Source: Pseudoduganella danionis (lineage in GTDB: Bacteria > Pseudomonadota > Gammaproteobacteria > Burkholderiales > Burkholderiaceae_D). From it: a stretch of DNA of 64,000 bases. The notes under the pieces were generated by a model. It ran no database searches. It saw only the letters and a list, made by a program, of their open reading frames with translations, and was not told the origin of the DNA. The translations under genes and the position numbers were made by a program. The stretch is taken from NCBI RefSeq assembly GCF_009720775.1, contig NZ_WNKW01000004.1, forward strand, positions 310,001 through 374,000, in the 5' to 3' direction. Of the stretch, positions 45,305 to 55,059 are shown piece after piece. Position 1 is the first letter of the stretch. Each line of letters opens with the position of its first letter.

Positions 45305-46689
45305 ATGAACCTGCACCACAAGTAATCAAGATGTACGCGGCTCGCGAGGAGATCTATCCTCGCGAGATCAAGGGTAAATACGTCAGTCTGCGCTGGCTGT
45401 TTGTCTGGCTGACGCAGCTGGTGTTCTACTGCACCCCGTGGCTGCAGTGGAATGACCGCCAGGCCGTGCTGTTCGACCTGGGCGCGCGTAAGTTCTACAT
45501 CTTCGGTATCGTCTTGTGGCCGCAGGACTTCATTTATCTGGCCGCACTGTTAATCATCAGCGCCTACCTGCTATTCCTGGCAACAGCAGTAGCAGGGCGG
45601 GTGTGGTGCGGCTTCGCCTGTCCACAGACGGTGTACACCGAAATCTTCCTGTGGATAGAGCGCAAATTCGAAGGCAACCGCAGCGCCCGCATGGCGCTCG
45701 ATAAACAACCGCCTTCGTTCAAGAAATTCGCCAAGAAAACTGGCAAGCATCTGACCTGGGCCTTACTGGCGCTGTGGACGGGCTATACCTTTGTTGGCTA
45801 CTTTACCCCGATTAAAGTACTGGGCAGCGAAGCGTTCACGCTGAGCTTTGGCCCATGGGAATGGTTCTGGGTGGTGTTCTATGCCTTTGCCACCTACGGC
45901 AATGCGGGCTGGATGCGCGAGCAGGTGTGCAAATACATGTGCCCTTATGCCCGCTTCCAGAGCTCGATGTTCGACAAGGACACCCTGATCATTTCCTACG
46001 ATAAGGAGCGTGGCGAACCGCGTGCTCCTATCTCCAAATCGAAACAGCAGACCGGCAACGGTTCCTGCATCGATTGCTCGCTGTGCGTGCAGGTCTGCCC
46101 TACCGGCATCGACATCCGCAATGGCCTGCAATATGAATGTATCGGTTGCGCATCCTGTGTGGATGCCTGCAACAGTGTAATGGACAAGATAGGCCAGCCG
46201 CGCGGTCTGGTGCGTTACACCACCGAGCATGGTCTGGTGAACAAGTACACCCCGGCCCAGATCCGCGAACGCACCTTCCGTCCGCGCGTGCGCATCTACA
46301 CGGCGATACTCGGTCTGATCGTCTGTGCTGCGGCTGCTTCGCTGTACCTGCGCACGCCGCTGAAGATGGACGTGATCCGCGACCGCGGTTCGATGGGGCG
46401 CGAAGTGGAAGATGGCATGATCGAAAACGTCTACCGTCTGCAGATCATGAATACCTCGGAACGCGGCCATACCTACAAGATCCGCGTCAGCGGCCTGGAT
46501 ACGCTGACCCAGGTAACGGCTGACCAGGTAGTCGTGGCTGCCACCGAAACCAAGGCCTACCCTATCCGTCTGCGCGTGGCGCACGGTGTCGGCAAGCCCG
46601 GTTCCAACAAGATCGACGTGGAGCTGACGGCCATCGACCAACCGTCGCTGCATGTGAAAGAACACGCGGTGTTCATCGTCCCGCGCTAA
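45301..46689 (+). CDS. ccoG: Cupric reductase CcoG (polyferredoxin, FixG-like)
   Basis: Membrane-bound iron-sulfur protein of 462 residues thought to reduce Cu(II) before insertion into cbb3 oxidase. Four to five membrane segments; 'GRVWCGFACPQTVYTEIF' and 'CKYMCPYARFQ' in the membrane part; two 4Fe-4S motifs in 'CIDCSLCVQVCP' and 'CIGCASCVDACN'; a C-terminal Ig-like FixG domain follows. All features are those of CcoG/RdxA. Cotranscribed with ccoP by overlap. Confidence 0.96.
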   Translation: MNEPAPQVIKMYAAREEIYPREIKGKYVSLRWLFVWLTQLVFYCTPWLQWNDRQAVLFDLGARKFYIFGIVLWPQDFIYLAALLIISAYLLFLATAVAGRVWCGFACPQTVYTEIFLWIERKFEGNRSARMALDKQPPSFKKFAKKTGKHLTWALLALWTGYTFVGYFTPIKVLGSEAFTLSFGPWEWFWVVFYAFATYGNAGWMREQVCKYMCPYARFQSSMFDKDTLIISYDKERGEPRAPISKSKQQTGNGSCIDCSLCVQVCPTGIDIRNGLQYECIGCASCVDACNSVMDKIGQPRGLVRYTTEHGLVNKYTPAQIRERTFRPRVRIYTAILGLIVCAAAASLYLRTPLKMDVIRDRGSMGREVEDGMIENVYRLQIMNTSERGHTYKIRVSGLDTLTQVTADQVVVAATETKAYPIRLRVAHGVGKPGSNKIDVELTAIDQPSLHVKEHAVFIVPR

Positions 46690-46698
46690 GGAGTTGGT

Positions 46699-47238
46699 AT
46701 GACAGTCTCAATGCTGGAGCAGGCGCCAGTGGCGCCGTGGTACAAACACCGTTGGCCCTGGTTGCTCATGCTGGGCCCTGCTGTCGCGATAGTCGTGGGC
46801 TGCTATTTCGGCTATCTGGCCTATACCCAGCAGGATGCGCTGGTAGTGGGCGACTACTACAAAAAAGGCAAGGCCATCAATCAGGACTTGCGGCGCGACC
46901 ACCGTGCGGCCGAACTGGGGCTGTCGGCCCAGCTGTCGTATGACGCTGCCCGCGGCGTGCTGGTGGGCCAGCTGACCCGTGCCGTGGCCCAGACCCAGCC
47001 GGAAAAGCTGTTTGTCCATCTGGCCCATGCCACGCTGCCGGAAAAGGACATCAATCTGGTGGTACAGCCCGACGCCAAAGGCGCTTTCGAACTGAATCTG
47101 CCCATGCTGGAACAGAGCCGCTGGGTAGTGCTGGTGGAAGGCGAGCAGCGCGACTGGCGGCTGGCAGGCAGCTGGAGCTGGCCTAAGCAGCGCGCCGTAT
47201 CGCTGCAGGCCGATCTGGCCAAGCCGGTCGACGATTAA
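46699..47238 (+). CDS. ccoH: FixH-family cbb3 assembly protein CcoH
   Basis: 179-residue protein with one N-terminal membrane anchor ('WPWLLMLGPAVAIVVGCYFGYLA') followed by 'DALVVGDYYKKGKAINQDLRR', a FixH/CcoH signature, and a periplasmic beta domain ending 'WRLAGSWSWP'. It is required for stable cbb3 oxidase in related species. AAGGAG lies upstream of ATG 46699. Last gene of the operon, before a strong terminator. Confidence 0.93.
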   Translation: MTVSMLEQAPVAPWYKHRWPWLLMLGPAVAIVVGCYFGYLAYTQQDALVVGDYYKKGKAINQDLRRDHRAAELGLSAQLSYDAARGVLVGQLTRAVAQTQPEKLFVHLAHATLPEKDINLVVQPDAKGAFELNLPMLEQSRWVVLVEGEQRDWRLAGSWSWPKQRAVSLQADLAKPVDD

Positions 47239-47255
47239 ACCTCACGTTGAAAAAC

Positions 47256-47284
47256 AAAAAGCGCCCTGCGGGGCGCTTTTGTTA
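47256..47284. terminator. Bidirectional terminator between ccoH and fnr
   Basis: AAAAAGCGCCC pairs with GGGCGCTTTT around a TGCG-type loop, giving a GC stem with an A-run on one side and a T-run on the other. It would end both convergent transcripts. Confidence 0.9.
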
Positions 47285-47312
47285 TTGTGCTGCAGCTTGC
47301 TAATGTCTGCGA

Positions 47313-48089
47313 CTAGTTGCAGGAATGGGTACCGGCCGTAATGGCTTTCAGGCGCACAGGATCGAGCAGTTCGATTTCGCGGTTGCTCACGCGCAGCAGA
47401 CCTTCTTTCTTGAACTTGGACAGCAGGCGGCTGATGCTTTCGATGGTCAGGCCCAGATAGTTGCCGATTTCTTCGCGCGACATGCGCAGCTGGAAAGTGT
47501 GCGGCGAATAACCGCGCGCCTCGTAACGGGACGACAGGTTGACCAGGAAGGCGGCAAAGCGCTGGGTGGCTTGCATATTTCCCAGCAACAGCATGACGCT
47601 CTGTTCACGGGTGATTTCCTGGCTCATCATGCGGTGGAAGTGGCGCAACAGGGCCGGCATATCGGCCAGCAGTTGCTGCAGGCTGCCGAACGGCACTTCA
47701 CACACTTCGCTATCTTCCAGTGCCACAGCGGTGCAATGGTGCAGATCAGTGCTGATGGCATCCATGCCCAGCAGCTCGCCGGCCATCTGGAAGCCGGTAA
47801 TCTGTTCGACGCCGTCGCGGTTGACCTGGTAGGCCTTGAAGTGGCCCAGGCGGATCGCGTACAGGTTCTGGAACGGATCGCCGATGCGGAACAGGGTACT
47901 GCCGCGCGCCACCTTGCGACGCCGACCGATAATCTGATCCAGACGATCCATATCGTCATTGTCGAGGCCCATAGGCAAGCACAACTGGTGCATGCTGCAC
48001 GTCGCGCACTTGGCTTTGAGCACTTCGAGTGGGGTGCCGGTACTAACCAGCGAGTCAAATTCTCGTATCATCCCGCCAGTGTAGACCAT
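47313..48089 (-). CDS. fnr: FNR-type oxygen-sensing Crp-family regulator
   Basis: 258-residue global regulator of anaerobic genes. The four cluster ligands are present: C28, C31 and C37 in 'CATCSMHQLC' and C119 in 'LHHCTAV', so a 4Fe-4S sensor is likely. A cNMP-fold and dimer helix precede the C-terminal HTH 'SREEIGNYLGLTIESISRLLSKFKKEG', whose E-x-x-S-R reads the TTGAT half-site. ATG 48089 has AAGGA 8 bases upstream. It converges on the cco operon it probably controls; two perfect boxes for it lie at 35301 and 42062. Confidence 0.95.
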   Translation of the reverse strand: MVYTGGMIREFDSLVSTGTPLEVLKAKCATCSMHQLCLPMGLDNDDMDRLDQIIGRRRKVARGSTLFRIGDPFQNLYAIRLGHFKAYQVNRDGVEQITGFQMAGELLGMDAISTDLHHCTAVALEDSEVCEVPFGSLQQLLADMPALLRHFHRMMSQEITREQSVMLLLGNMQATQRFAAFLVNLSSRYEARGYSPHTFQLRMSREEIGNYLGLTIESISRLLSKFKKEGLLRVSNREIELLDPVRLKAITAGTHSCN

Positions 48090-48356
48090 TTGTAGTCCTT
48101 TTGGGCTATGTCATAGTTACTATATCGGGTATTCCAGTAAGTATTTTGCTTCTACAGCTCTTGTGTTGCAGTGCCGCATGGTAAAACTACTGTGGCAGAT
48201 TCAGCACACCGCCATCGGGTGGCCGATTTGTGCTGCGCTGCTCAGCAGCAATTCGGTTAATGGTATTGCTAAAAACTAGCTTTAATAGCAAAATTTACTA
48301 ACCTCCTACGAGGTCCGTACTCAGTTTTCTGCAGGTTCTACGCTCACAGGGAACAC

Positions 48357-51300
48357 ATGACCTCATTAGGCATCAAGGCAAAAGTTGCGCTGGCTACCAG
48401 CCTGACATCGATCCTGATGGTGGCACTGGTAACGGTCCTGCAGACGCACCGGCTGCAGGATGATTTCAGCAAAGTACTGTTTGCGCAGCAGACGGCGCTG
48501 ATCAACCGCACCGCCGAAGAGCTCGACGACAAGCTGCTGATGCTGCGCGATATCATTGCCCAGTCGGCCAAACAGCAGCCGCCCGAACTGGCCGGCTCGC
48601 CCGAGCGTTTGCGCGCCTACTATCGCGACCGTGCCGTGCTGGCCCTGTTCGACGATATCCTGATCCTCAGTCCCGAAGGCCGCATCATCGCCGACCTGCC
48701 CGAACAGGCGGGCCGGGTCGGTATCAATGCTTCCGACCGCGCCTATTTCAAAACCGTGCTGCACACCCGCATGCCGGTCATTTCCGAACCCATCATCGGC
48801 CGCGCCCAGGGCCAGCCCATCGTGCAGATGGTAGCGCCCGTGCTGAACGCACGGGGCGAGGTGGTGTGCGTGCTGATCGGTGTGCTGCGCCTGTACAAGG
48901 ACAATCTGCTGGGCCACCTGCGCAATGCCAAAGTGGGCCGCACCGGCTATTACTTTGCGCTCACGCGCGAAGCCAACCCGCGCTACGTACTGCACCCGGA
49001 TGCCAAACGGCTGCTGCAGCCGCGCCAGCCGTATGCCAACCCGGCCACGACGCGCGCGCTCGAACAGGGCTTCGAAGGGACTATCGATGGCATCAACGGC
49101 AGCGGCCAGCGCACTCTCAACAGTTACAAGGCGCTGCGCGCGGTGGACTGGGTGCTGGCCGCTTCGTTGCCGGCACAGGAAGCGTTCGAGCCCTTCCATG
49201 GTGCGGTAGAACGTTTGCTGTGGTGGAGTGGCCTGGCCGCCCTGCTGGCGGCACTGCTGATAGGCTGGCTGACCATGCACCTGCTGGCGCCGCTGGTGCG
49301 GCTGCGCGATGCCATCGTTGCGCTGCGGGCTGCGCCGGCCGGCTACACCCCGCTGCCGGTGGCCACGGACGATGAAGTGGGCCAGCTCACCAGTGCGTTC
49401 AATGCGCTGATGCAGGAACGGCTGGCGGCTGATGCGCGTTTGCAGAATCTGGTGGAATATGCGCCCAATGCGATTTTGGTAGTTGATGGCAGCGGCCGCA
49501 TCGAAACCATGAACCGCGAGGCCGAGCGCTGCTTCGTCTATGCGCGCGCAGAAATTCTGGGCCGGCCGCTGACCATGCTGGTACCGCCGCGCCAGCACGA
49601 ACTGTTTGATGGCATGCAGCAGCGCTTCTTCAGCCAGGGCGTGGGCGCCGTGCCGGTGCAGATAGGGCGTGAACAGGTGCTGTACGGCCTGCGCCGCGAT
49701 GGCAGCGAATTCCCGCTGGAGATTAATCTGAGTGCCGTGCGCACGGATCAGGGCGTGAAGATGCTGGCCATGATCGCTGACATCACCGAACGCCACCGCC
49801 TGCAGCAGGATGTGGAAGCGCGTGCCGTGGAACTCGAGCGCGAGCGCGACCGGGCCGAAGCGGCCAACCGGGCCAAGAGCGATTTCGTGGCCAACATGAG
49901 CCATGAAATCCGCACGCCCATGAATGCCGTGCTGGGCATGGTCTACCTGCTCGGCAATACCCCGCTGACGCCGCAGCAGCGCAAGTATCTGAACATGGTG
50001 CGCGAGTCGGGTCAGTCGCTGCTCGGCATCCTCAACGATGTGCTGGACTTTTCCAAGATCGAAGCGCGTCATATGGAATTGTCGCCGGTGGATTTTGCGC
50101 TCGACGAAGTAGTCAATGCGCTGGCCACGCTGATGACGCTCAACAGCGGCGAAAAGGCACTGGAGCTGGCCATCCGCGTCGACCCTGCGATTCCGCGCCA
50201 GTTGCATGGCGATGCGCTGCGCCTGCAGCAGATCCTGGTGAATCTGGTGGGCAATGCGATCAAGTTCACCGAACAGGGCGAGGTGGCGGTGAACATCGAG
50301 CTGATTGCGGCCGATGCGCGCCAGATCCTGCTGCGTTTTGAAGTACGCGATTCCGGCATGGGCATGACGGAAGCCCAGCTAACCCAGTTATTCAATGCCT
50401 TCACCCAGGGCGACCAGAGCATCACGCGGCGCTTTGGCGGTACGGGGCTGGGCCTGGCCATCAGCAAGCGGCTGATCGAACTGATGGGCGGCGAAATTGC
50501 CGTGGCCAGCGTGCCGGGCCAGGGCTCGCGCTTCTGGTTCAGTCTGGCATTCGGCGTGGCCAGCAGCGCGGCCGAAGAACGCCGCCATCCCGTGCCCGGG
50601 CCGCTGTCGGTACTGGTGGGGGTGGAGCACGACAGCAGCCGCGCGATCTTGCTGGAACTGTTGCGCGGCTATGGCTGGCAGGTGGACGAGGCGGCCACGG
50701 ATGCGGCGGCCCGCCAGTGCTATGCGCGGCGGCTGGGCGCTGGCCAGCACTATGATCTGCTGCTGCTGGACTGGCATCTGCAAGGGGAGGATGGGCGCAG
50801 CACGGTGCAGGCCTTGCGGGCGCAGGCCGGTGCCAGCGCGCTGCCGCTGGTGCTGCTGGCCCATCCCGCGGCCCGGGCCCAGGCCGAGAGCGATGAAAAT
50901 GCCGTGGTGCTGGTCAAACCCGTTACGCCGACCAATCTGTACGACGCGGTCCAGCATGCGCTGGCCGCCTATGGCGAACATGGCCAGCGCATCAGCGCCG
51001 AGACCAGCATCGCCGGCAGTCTGGCCGGCGTGCACTTCCTGCTGGTGGAAGATAATTTGCTCAACCAGATGGTGGCGCGCGGCATCCTCGAACATGCGGG
51101 CGCCACGCTGGACGTGGTGGGCGATGGCCGCCAGGCCGTCGAGCGCATGCGGGCCGATGCCACAGCCTACGACATAGTGCTGATGGATATGCAGATGCCG
51201 GTGATGGATGGCTATACGGCCACGCGCATCCTGCGCCAGCAACTGGGGCTGAAGCTGCCCATCATCGCCATGACGGCCGGTGTGCTGGGCAACGAGCGCC

Positions 51301-51821
51301 ACCGCAGCGAGGAAGCCGGCATCAGCGATTTCATTCCCAAACCTATCGAGGTGGATGAAATGCTGGCCGTGCTGCAACGGCATTTGCCGCTGCAGACCCG
51401 GCCCGCCACCACGGCAGTGCCGGCCGCACCGGCCCCGGCGGCAGACGATGGCGTGTTCAATATGGATAGTCTGATGCGGGTGATGGGCAAGGATGCGGCC
51501 GGCCGCGCCATGATGGAGCGCATGGTGCGCGGTGCCATCGATAGCGGCATGGGCCCCGTCGAAGTGGCCGGTGTCGCCCTGCAGGAGGGGCGGCTGCGCG
51601 ATGCCGCTCACGCTTTCCACGGCCTGCGCGGCGCCGTCGGTGTGCTGGGCGCCAAGCGGCTGGTGCAAGCTACGCTGGACGCAGAGCAGGCCATCAACAG
51701 CGATGCCGTCAGCAGCGAAGCGGCCGATCTGGCGCCCTACTTCCAGGCCGTGCGGCAGGAGCTGGCGCAAACGCTGGCGCAGGCGCGCCAGTGGCTCGAT
51801 ACACAGTCTCAATCGAATTGA
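48357..51821 (+). CDS. Hybrid sensor histidine kinase with two receiver domains and an Hpt domain
   Basis: 1154-residue phosphorelay kinase. In order: an N-terminal membrane segment, a periplasmic dCache/PDC sensor (about 35-285), a second membrane segment ('LLWWSGLAALLAALLIGWL'), HAMP ('DEVGQLTSAFNALM'), PAS (about 360-480), HisKA with 'FVANMSHEIRTPMNAV' (phospho-His at about 521), HATPase with 'NLVGNAIKFT' and 'GTGLGLAIS', a first receiver with only part of its acidic pocket ('LLLLDWHLQGEDG'), a complete receiver ('LLVEDNLLNQM', 'VLMDMQMPVMDG') and an Hpt-like helix with 'HAFHGLRGAVGVLG'. No partner regulator gene is adjacent. The signal is unknown. Confidence 0.93.
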   Translation: MTSLGIKAKVALATSLTSILMVALVTVLQTHRLQDDFSKVLFAQQTALINRTAEELDDKLLMLRDIIAQSAKQQPPELAGSPERLRAYYRDRAVLALFDDILILSPEGRIIADLPEQAGRVGINASDRAYFKTVLHTRMPVISEPIIGRAQGQPIVQMVAPVLNARGEVVCVLIGVLRLYKDNLLGHLRNAKVGRTGYYFALTREANPRYVLHPDAKRLLQPRQPYANPATTRALEQGFEGTIDGINGSGQRTLNSYKALRAVDWVLAASLPAQEAFEPFHGAVERLLWWSGLAALLAALLIGWLTMHLLAPLVRLRDAIVALRAAPAGYTPLPVATDDEVGQLTSAFNALMQERLAADARLQNLVEYAPNAILVVDGSGRIETMNREAERCFVYARAEILGRPLTMLVPPRQHELFDGMQQRFFSQGVGAVPVQIGREQVLYGLRRDGSEFPLEINLSAVRTDQGVKMLAMIADITERHRLQQDVEARAVELERERDRAEAANRAKSDFVANMSHEIRTPMNAVLGMVYLLGNTPLTPQQRKYLNMVRESGQSLLGILNDVLDFSKIEARHMELSPVDFALDEVVNALATLMTLNSGEKALELAIRVDPAIPRQLHGDALRLQQILVNLVGNAIKFTEQGEVAVNIELIAADARQILLRFEVRDSGMGMTEAQLTQLFNAFTQGDQSITRRFGGTGLGLAISKRLIELMGGEIAVASVPGQGSRFWFSLAFGVASSAAEERRHPVPGPLSVLVGVEHDSSRAILLELLRGYGWQVDEAATDAAARQCYARRLGAGQHYDLLLLDWHLQGEDGRSTVQALRAQAGASALPLVLLAHPAARAQAESDENAVVLVKPVTPTNLYDAVQHALAAYGEHGQRISAETSIAGSLAGVHFLLVEDNLLNQMVARGILEHAGATLDVVGDGRQAVERMRADATAYDIVLMDMQMPVMDGYTATRILRQQLGLKLPIIAMTAGVLGNERHRSEEAGISDFIPKPIEVDEMLAVLQRHLPLQTRPATTAVPAAPAPAADDGVFNMDSLMRVMGKDAAGRAMMERMVRGAIDSGMGPVEVAGVALQEGRLRDAAHAFHGLRGAVGVLGAKRLVQATLDAEQAINSDAVSSEAADLAPYFQAVRQELAQTLAQARQWLDTQSQSN

Positions 51822-51835
51822 GAATAATTCGCATT
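51817..51835. promoter_or_regulatory. Fur box upstream of the siderophore receptor
   Basis: A 19-base element with core TTGAGAATAATTCGCATT, close to the Fur consensus of GATAAT-type hexamer repeats. It overlaps the stop codon of the hybrid kinase and lies about 130 bases before fiu. Confidence 0.7.
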
Positions 51836-51962
51836 TACATTTGTATCCTTCCTTGTTACAATCCTGCTACCCCTAGTAGTTCACCGGCAGCCAGACGCCT
51901 TTAGCACGATTGCAACTCTTGCAGCGCAGCCAGCCACCCACTCCCACGGATGAAGGATGCAC

Positions 51963-54323
51963 ATGATTAAGAGTCGTAAGCACGCGCCTGCGCGTTTGAA
52001 TCAGCGTTTAAACCTCAATTGCACGCTGGCCGCGCTGCTGCTGCCGGCCAGTATGGCGGTACAGGCCGGTGAAACCACGCCGCCAGCCCAGAAAACGCTG
52101 GAAGAAGTCAAAGTCATGGCCGATGCCATCAACGATTTCAAGGCCGAGCGCGCCAGTTCGCCGAAATACACGGAAAAGCTGGTCGATACGGCGCAGACGG
52201 TGACCGTCATCAAGCGCGAACTGGTGGAACAGCAAGGTGCAGTGACGCTGACGGAAGCGCTGCGCAATACGCCCGGCGTAGGCGCGTTCTTCCTCGGTGA
52301 AAACGGCAGCACCACCACGGGCGATGCGATCTATATGCGCGGCTTCGATGCTTCGGGCAGCATCTTTGTCGATGGCGTGCGCGATGTCGGCTCGATCTCG
52401 CGCGACACCTTCAACATCGAACAGATCGATGTGCTGAAAGGCCCGGCCGGTACCGATAGCGGGCGCAGCACGCCGACCGGTTCGGTGAATCTGGTCAGCA
52501 AACAGGCACTGCTGGAAAACGCCAGCAACGCCGCGCTGACGCTGGGCAGTGGCCAGCAACGCCGTGCCACGGCCGATCTGAACCGCGTACTCAATAGCGA
52601 TACGGGCACGGCTTTCCGCCTGAATCTGCTCGATCAGGATAGCGGCAATCCCGCGCGCGACGTGGTGCGCAACAAGCGCTGGGGCGTGGCGCCTTCGCTG
52701 GCCTTCGGCCTGAATGGCCCTACCCGCGTCTACCTCAATTATCTGCACGTACAGCAGGACAATATTCCCGATGGCGGCGTGCTGACCATAGGCTTGCCGG
52801 GCTGGACGCCACCTGCGCCGATAGCCGCCACCGCCACCAAGCCGGCCCAGAGCTTTGCCTTCATGGCCGGTGCCAAGCCGGTCGATCCGTCCAACTTCTA
52901 CGGTTCCGTGCTGGACTTCGACAAGGTGCGCGCCGACATGCTGACCACCCGCATCGAGCACGATTTCGCCGGCGGTGCGCGCTTGCAGAACACCACCCGC
53001 TACGGCCGCACCAAGCAGGATTATCTGCTGACGTCCTTCATGTCCTCGGGCGCCAATCTGACTGCCAACGTGGCCGGTTCCGATCCGTCCACCTGGGTCA
53101 TGGCGCGCACCAATCTGACCTATAAGGACCAGCTCAACGAAATCCTGACCAACCAGAGCACGCTCAGCTTCAATCTGGAAGATGGTTTGTTCAAGCATGC
53201 GCTGGTGGCGGGGCTGGAACTGACCAACGAGAAGCAGACCAACTACACCAACGTCAACGGCGCCGTGTCCGTGAATGGCTCCGTGGTCGGCCTGCCGCCG
53301 ACCAGCATCTACTACCCGAATCCGGACACGCCGATCAGCAAGGCGCAGGTGAACATGGTGCGCAACGGCGCCCGTGGCGATGGCACGACCAACACCCAGG
53401 CCGTCTACCTGTTCGATACGGCCAAGCTGGGCGAGCGCTGGATCTTCAATGGCGGCGTGCGGCTCGACCATTACACCACCAGCTACAACGGTGTAACGGT
53501 ACAGGGCACGGCTACGCCGCAGACCATCCCGGTCGGCACGCTGCTGGCGACTGCGCTCAACAGCAGCGACACCCTGCTCAACGGCAAACTGTCGGCCCTG
53601 TACAAGCCGACCGATAACAGCAGCGTGTATGCACTGGCGGCCACCTCGAAAGCTCCGCCCGGCGGCAATACCTTCACGCTGAGCAGTGCTGCCAGCAGCG
53701 CCACCAATCCGAACTACGATCCGCAGGTCACCACCACCTATGAAGTGGGCAGCAAGTGGGATCTGCTCCAGCAGAAGCTGTCACTGTCGGCCGCCGCCTA
53801 TCGCACCGATGTGCGCAACGAGATCGAAGTCGATCCTACCAATAGCGCGCTGTACTACCAGAGCGGCAAGAAGCGCGTGCAGGGCATAGAGCTGGGCGTG
53901 ACGGGTGAACTGATGCGCAACTGGCTGATCAGCGCAGGTTATACCCGCATGGCGTCGGAAGTGGTATCGGGCAAAATCGTCACCAACAGCGGCGAGAACC
54001 GTCTGAGCTACACGCCCAAGCAAGCCTTCACGGCATGGACTTCCTACACCCTGCCAGTAGGCCTGCAGATTGGCGGCGGCGCCCGCTTCGTCGACAAGCT
54101 GTTGCGCGGTACTGATGGTGCCGTGGGCACGCCGGCCTATGCCGATGCCTACTGGGTCTTCGATGCCATGGCATCCTACCCGGTCAGCAAGAACATCGAC
54201 CTGCGCCTGAATGTCTACAACCTGACGGACAAGCAGTATGTGGCAGCGATCAACAAGTCGGGCTATCGCTACACCCCGGGCGCGCCGCGCTCGGCCAGCC
54301 TGACGGCCAACTTCCACTTTTAA
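51963..54323 (+). CDS. fiu: TonB-dependent catecholate siderophore receptor, Fiu-like
   Basis: Outer-membrane iron-siderophore receptor, 786 residues. After a signal peptide ('LAALLLPASMAVQAG'), a TonB-box-like 'LEEVKVMA' and a plug domain ('LTEALRNTPGVGAFFLGENG', 'IYMRGFDASGSIFVDGVRD', 'IEQIDVLKGPAG') lead into a 22-strand barrel ending in Phe ('SASLTANFHF'). The 'TGDAIYMRGFD' segment resembles Fiu/PiuA. The ATG at 51963 has AAGGA 7 bases upstream; ATG 51957 is less well spaced. It is followed by piuC and preceded by a Fur box, the normal arrangement for iron-regulated fiu-piuC. Confidence 0.93.
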   Translation: MIKSRKHAPARLNQRLNLNCTLAALLLPASMAVQAGETTPPAQKTLEEVKVMADAINDFKAERASSPKYTEKLVDTAQTVTVIKRELVEQQGAVTLTEALRNTPGVGAFFLGENGSTTTGDAIYMRGFDASGSIFVDGVRDVGSISRDTFNIEQIDVLKGPAGTDSGRSTPTGSVNLVSKQALLENASNAALTLGSGQQRRATADLNRVLNSDTGTAFRLNLLDQDSGNPARDVVRNKRWGVAPSLAFGLNGPTRVYLNYLHVQQDNIPDGGVLTIGLPGWTPPAPIAATATKPAQSFAFMAGAKPVDPSNFYGSVLDFDKVRADMLTTRIEHDFAGGARLQNTTRYGRTKQDYLLTSFMSSGANLTANVAGSDPSTWVMARTNLTYKDQLNEILTNQSTLSFNLEDGLFKHALVAGLELTNEKQTNYTNVNGAVSVNGSVVGLPPTSIYYPNPDTPISKAQVNMVRNGARGDGTTNTQAVYLFDTAKLGERWIFNGGVRLDHYTTSYNGVTVQGTATPQTIPVGTLLATALNSSDTLLNGKLSALYKPTDNSSVYALAATSKAPPGGNTFTLSSAASSATNPNYDPQVTTTYEVGSKWDLLQQKLSLSAAAYRTDVRNEIEVDPTNSALYYQSGKKRVQGIELGVTGELMRNWLISAGYTRMASEVVSGKIVTNSGENRLSYTPKQAFTAWTSYTLPVGLQIGGGARFVDKLLRGTDGAVGTPAYADAYWVFDAMASYPVSKNIDLRLNVYNLTDKQYVAAINKSGYRYTPGAPRSASLTANFHF

Positions 54324-54332
54324 TTGCAGTCC

Positions 54333-54364
54333 GGCGTTGCGCTAACGGCGCAACGCCCTTTCTT
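54333..54364 (+). terminator. Hairpin between fiu and piuC
   Basis: Ten base pairs, GGCGTTGCGC (54333-54342) with GCGCAACGCC (54348-54357), then CTTTCTTT. It has terminator form yet lies before piuC, so it may act as a partial terminator that lowers piuC expression, or piuC may have its own start. Confidence 0.65.
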
Positions 54365-54378
54365 TGCGGAGCAAAATC

Positions 54379-55059
54379 ATGATGTTGCATATCCCCGGTG
54401 TACTGAGCCGGGAGCAGGTGGCTTCCATGCGGCGCAGGCTAGATGCCTCCAACTGGGTGGATGGGCGTACCACAGTGGGCGCGCAAGGTGCGCAGGTGAA
54501 GCAGAACCGCCAACTGGCCGAAGGCTCGCCGCTGGCGCAGGAGCTGGGCGCGGAAGTGCTGGCGGCGCTGGCCAATAGCCCGCTGTTTTTTTCGGCGGCG
54601 CTGCCGCTGCGGACCTGCCCGCCCCTGTTCAACTGCTATGCCGGTGGCGAACACTATGGCGACCATGTGGATGGCGCCATGCGCCGCGTGGCCGCCAGCG
54701 GCCAGTGGCTGCGCACCGATGTCTCCACTACGCTGTTCCTCAGCGATCCCGATGAATACGACGGCGGCGAACTGACGGTGGTGGATGCGTATGGCGAGCA
54801 TGAAGTCAAACTGCCGGCCGGTGATCTGATCGTCTACCCGTCCACCAGCATCCATCGCGTGGCGCCCGTCACGCGCGGTGCCCGCATCTGTTCCTTCTTC
54901 TGGACCCAGAGCATGGTGCGCGACGATATGCGCCGCTGCATGCTGCTAGAGCTGGACCAGAATATCCAGAGTCTGCGCGCCCGTCTCGGCGACTGTACGG
55001 AACTGGTCAACATTACCGGGCATTACCACAACCTGCTGCGCCAGTGGAGCGAGGTCTAA
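54379..55059 (+). CDS. piuC: PKHD-type Fe(II)/2-oxoglutarate hydroxylase PiuC/YbiX
   Basis: 226-residue dioxygenase (E. coli YbiX has 225) usually paired with Fiu/PiuA receptors. Iron ligands are visible in '[10 protein letters not shown]' (H-x-D) and '[13 protein letters not shown]' (His, with the 2-oxoglutarate Arg). '[18 protein letters not shown]' is the family core. The frame is open to TTG 54364, but ATG 54379 follows GGAG. The substrate is unknown; a role in siderophore processing or iron balance is assumed from pairing with fiu. It overlaps the convergent gene by 4 bases. Confidence 0.94.
   Translation: MMLHIPGVLSREQVASMRRRLDASNWVDGRTTVGAQGAQVKQNRQLAEGSPLAQELGAEVLAALANSPLFFSAALPLRTCPPLFNCYAGGEHYGDHVDGAMRRVAASGQWLRTDVSTTLFLSDPDEYDGGELTVVDAYGEHEVKLPAGDLIVYPSTSIHRVAPVTRGARICSFFWTQSMVRDDMRRCMLLELDQNIQSLRARLGDCTELVNITGHYHNLLRQWSEV

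Noticed and set aside
48366..50207. 613-codon open frame on the minus strand
   Set aside because: Fully antisense to the hybrid kinase, which has clear domains in order; such long shadows are common in high-GC coding DNA and this one is His/Gln/Arg-rich with no family likeness.
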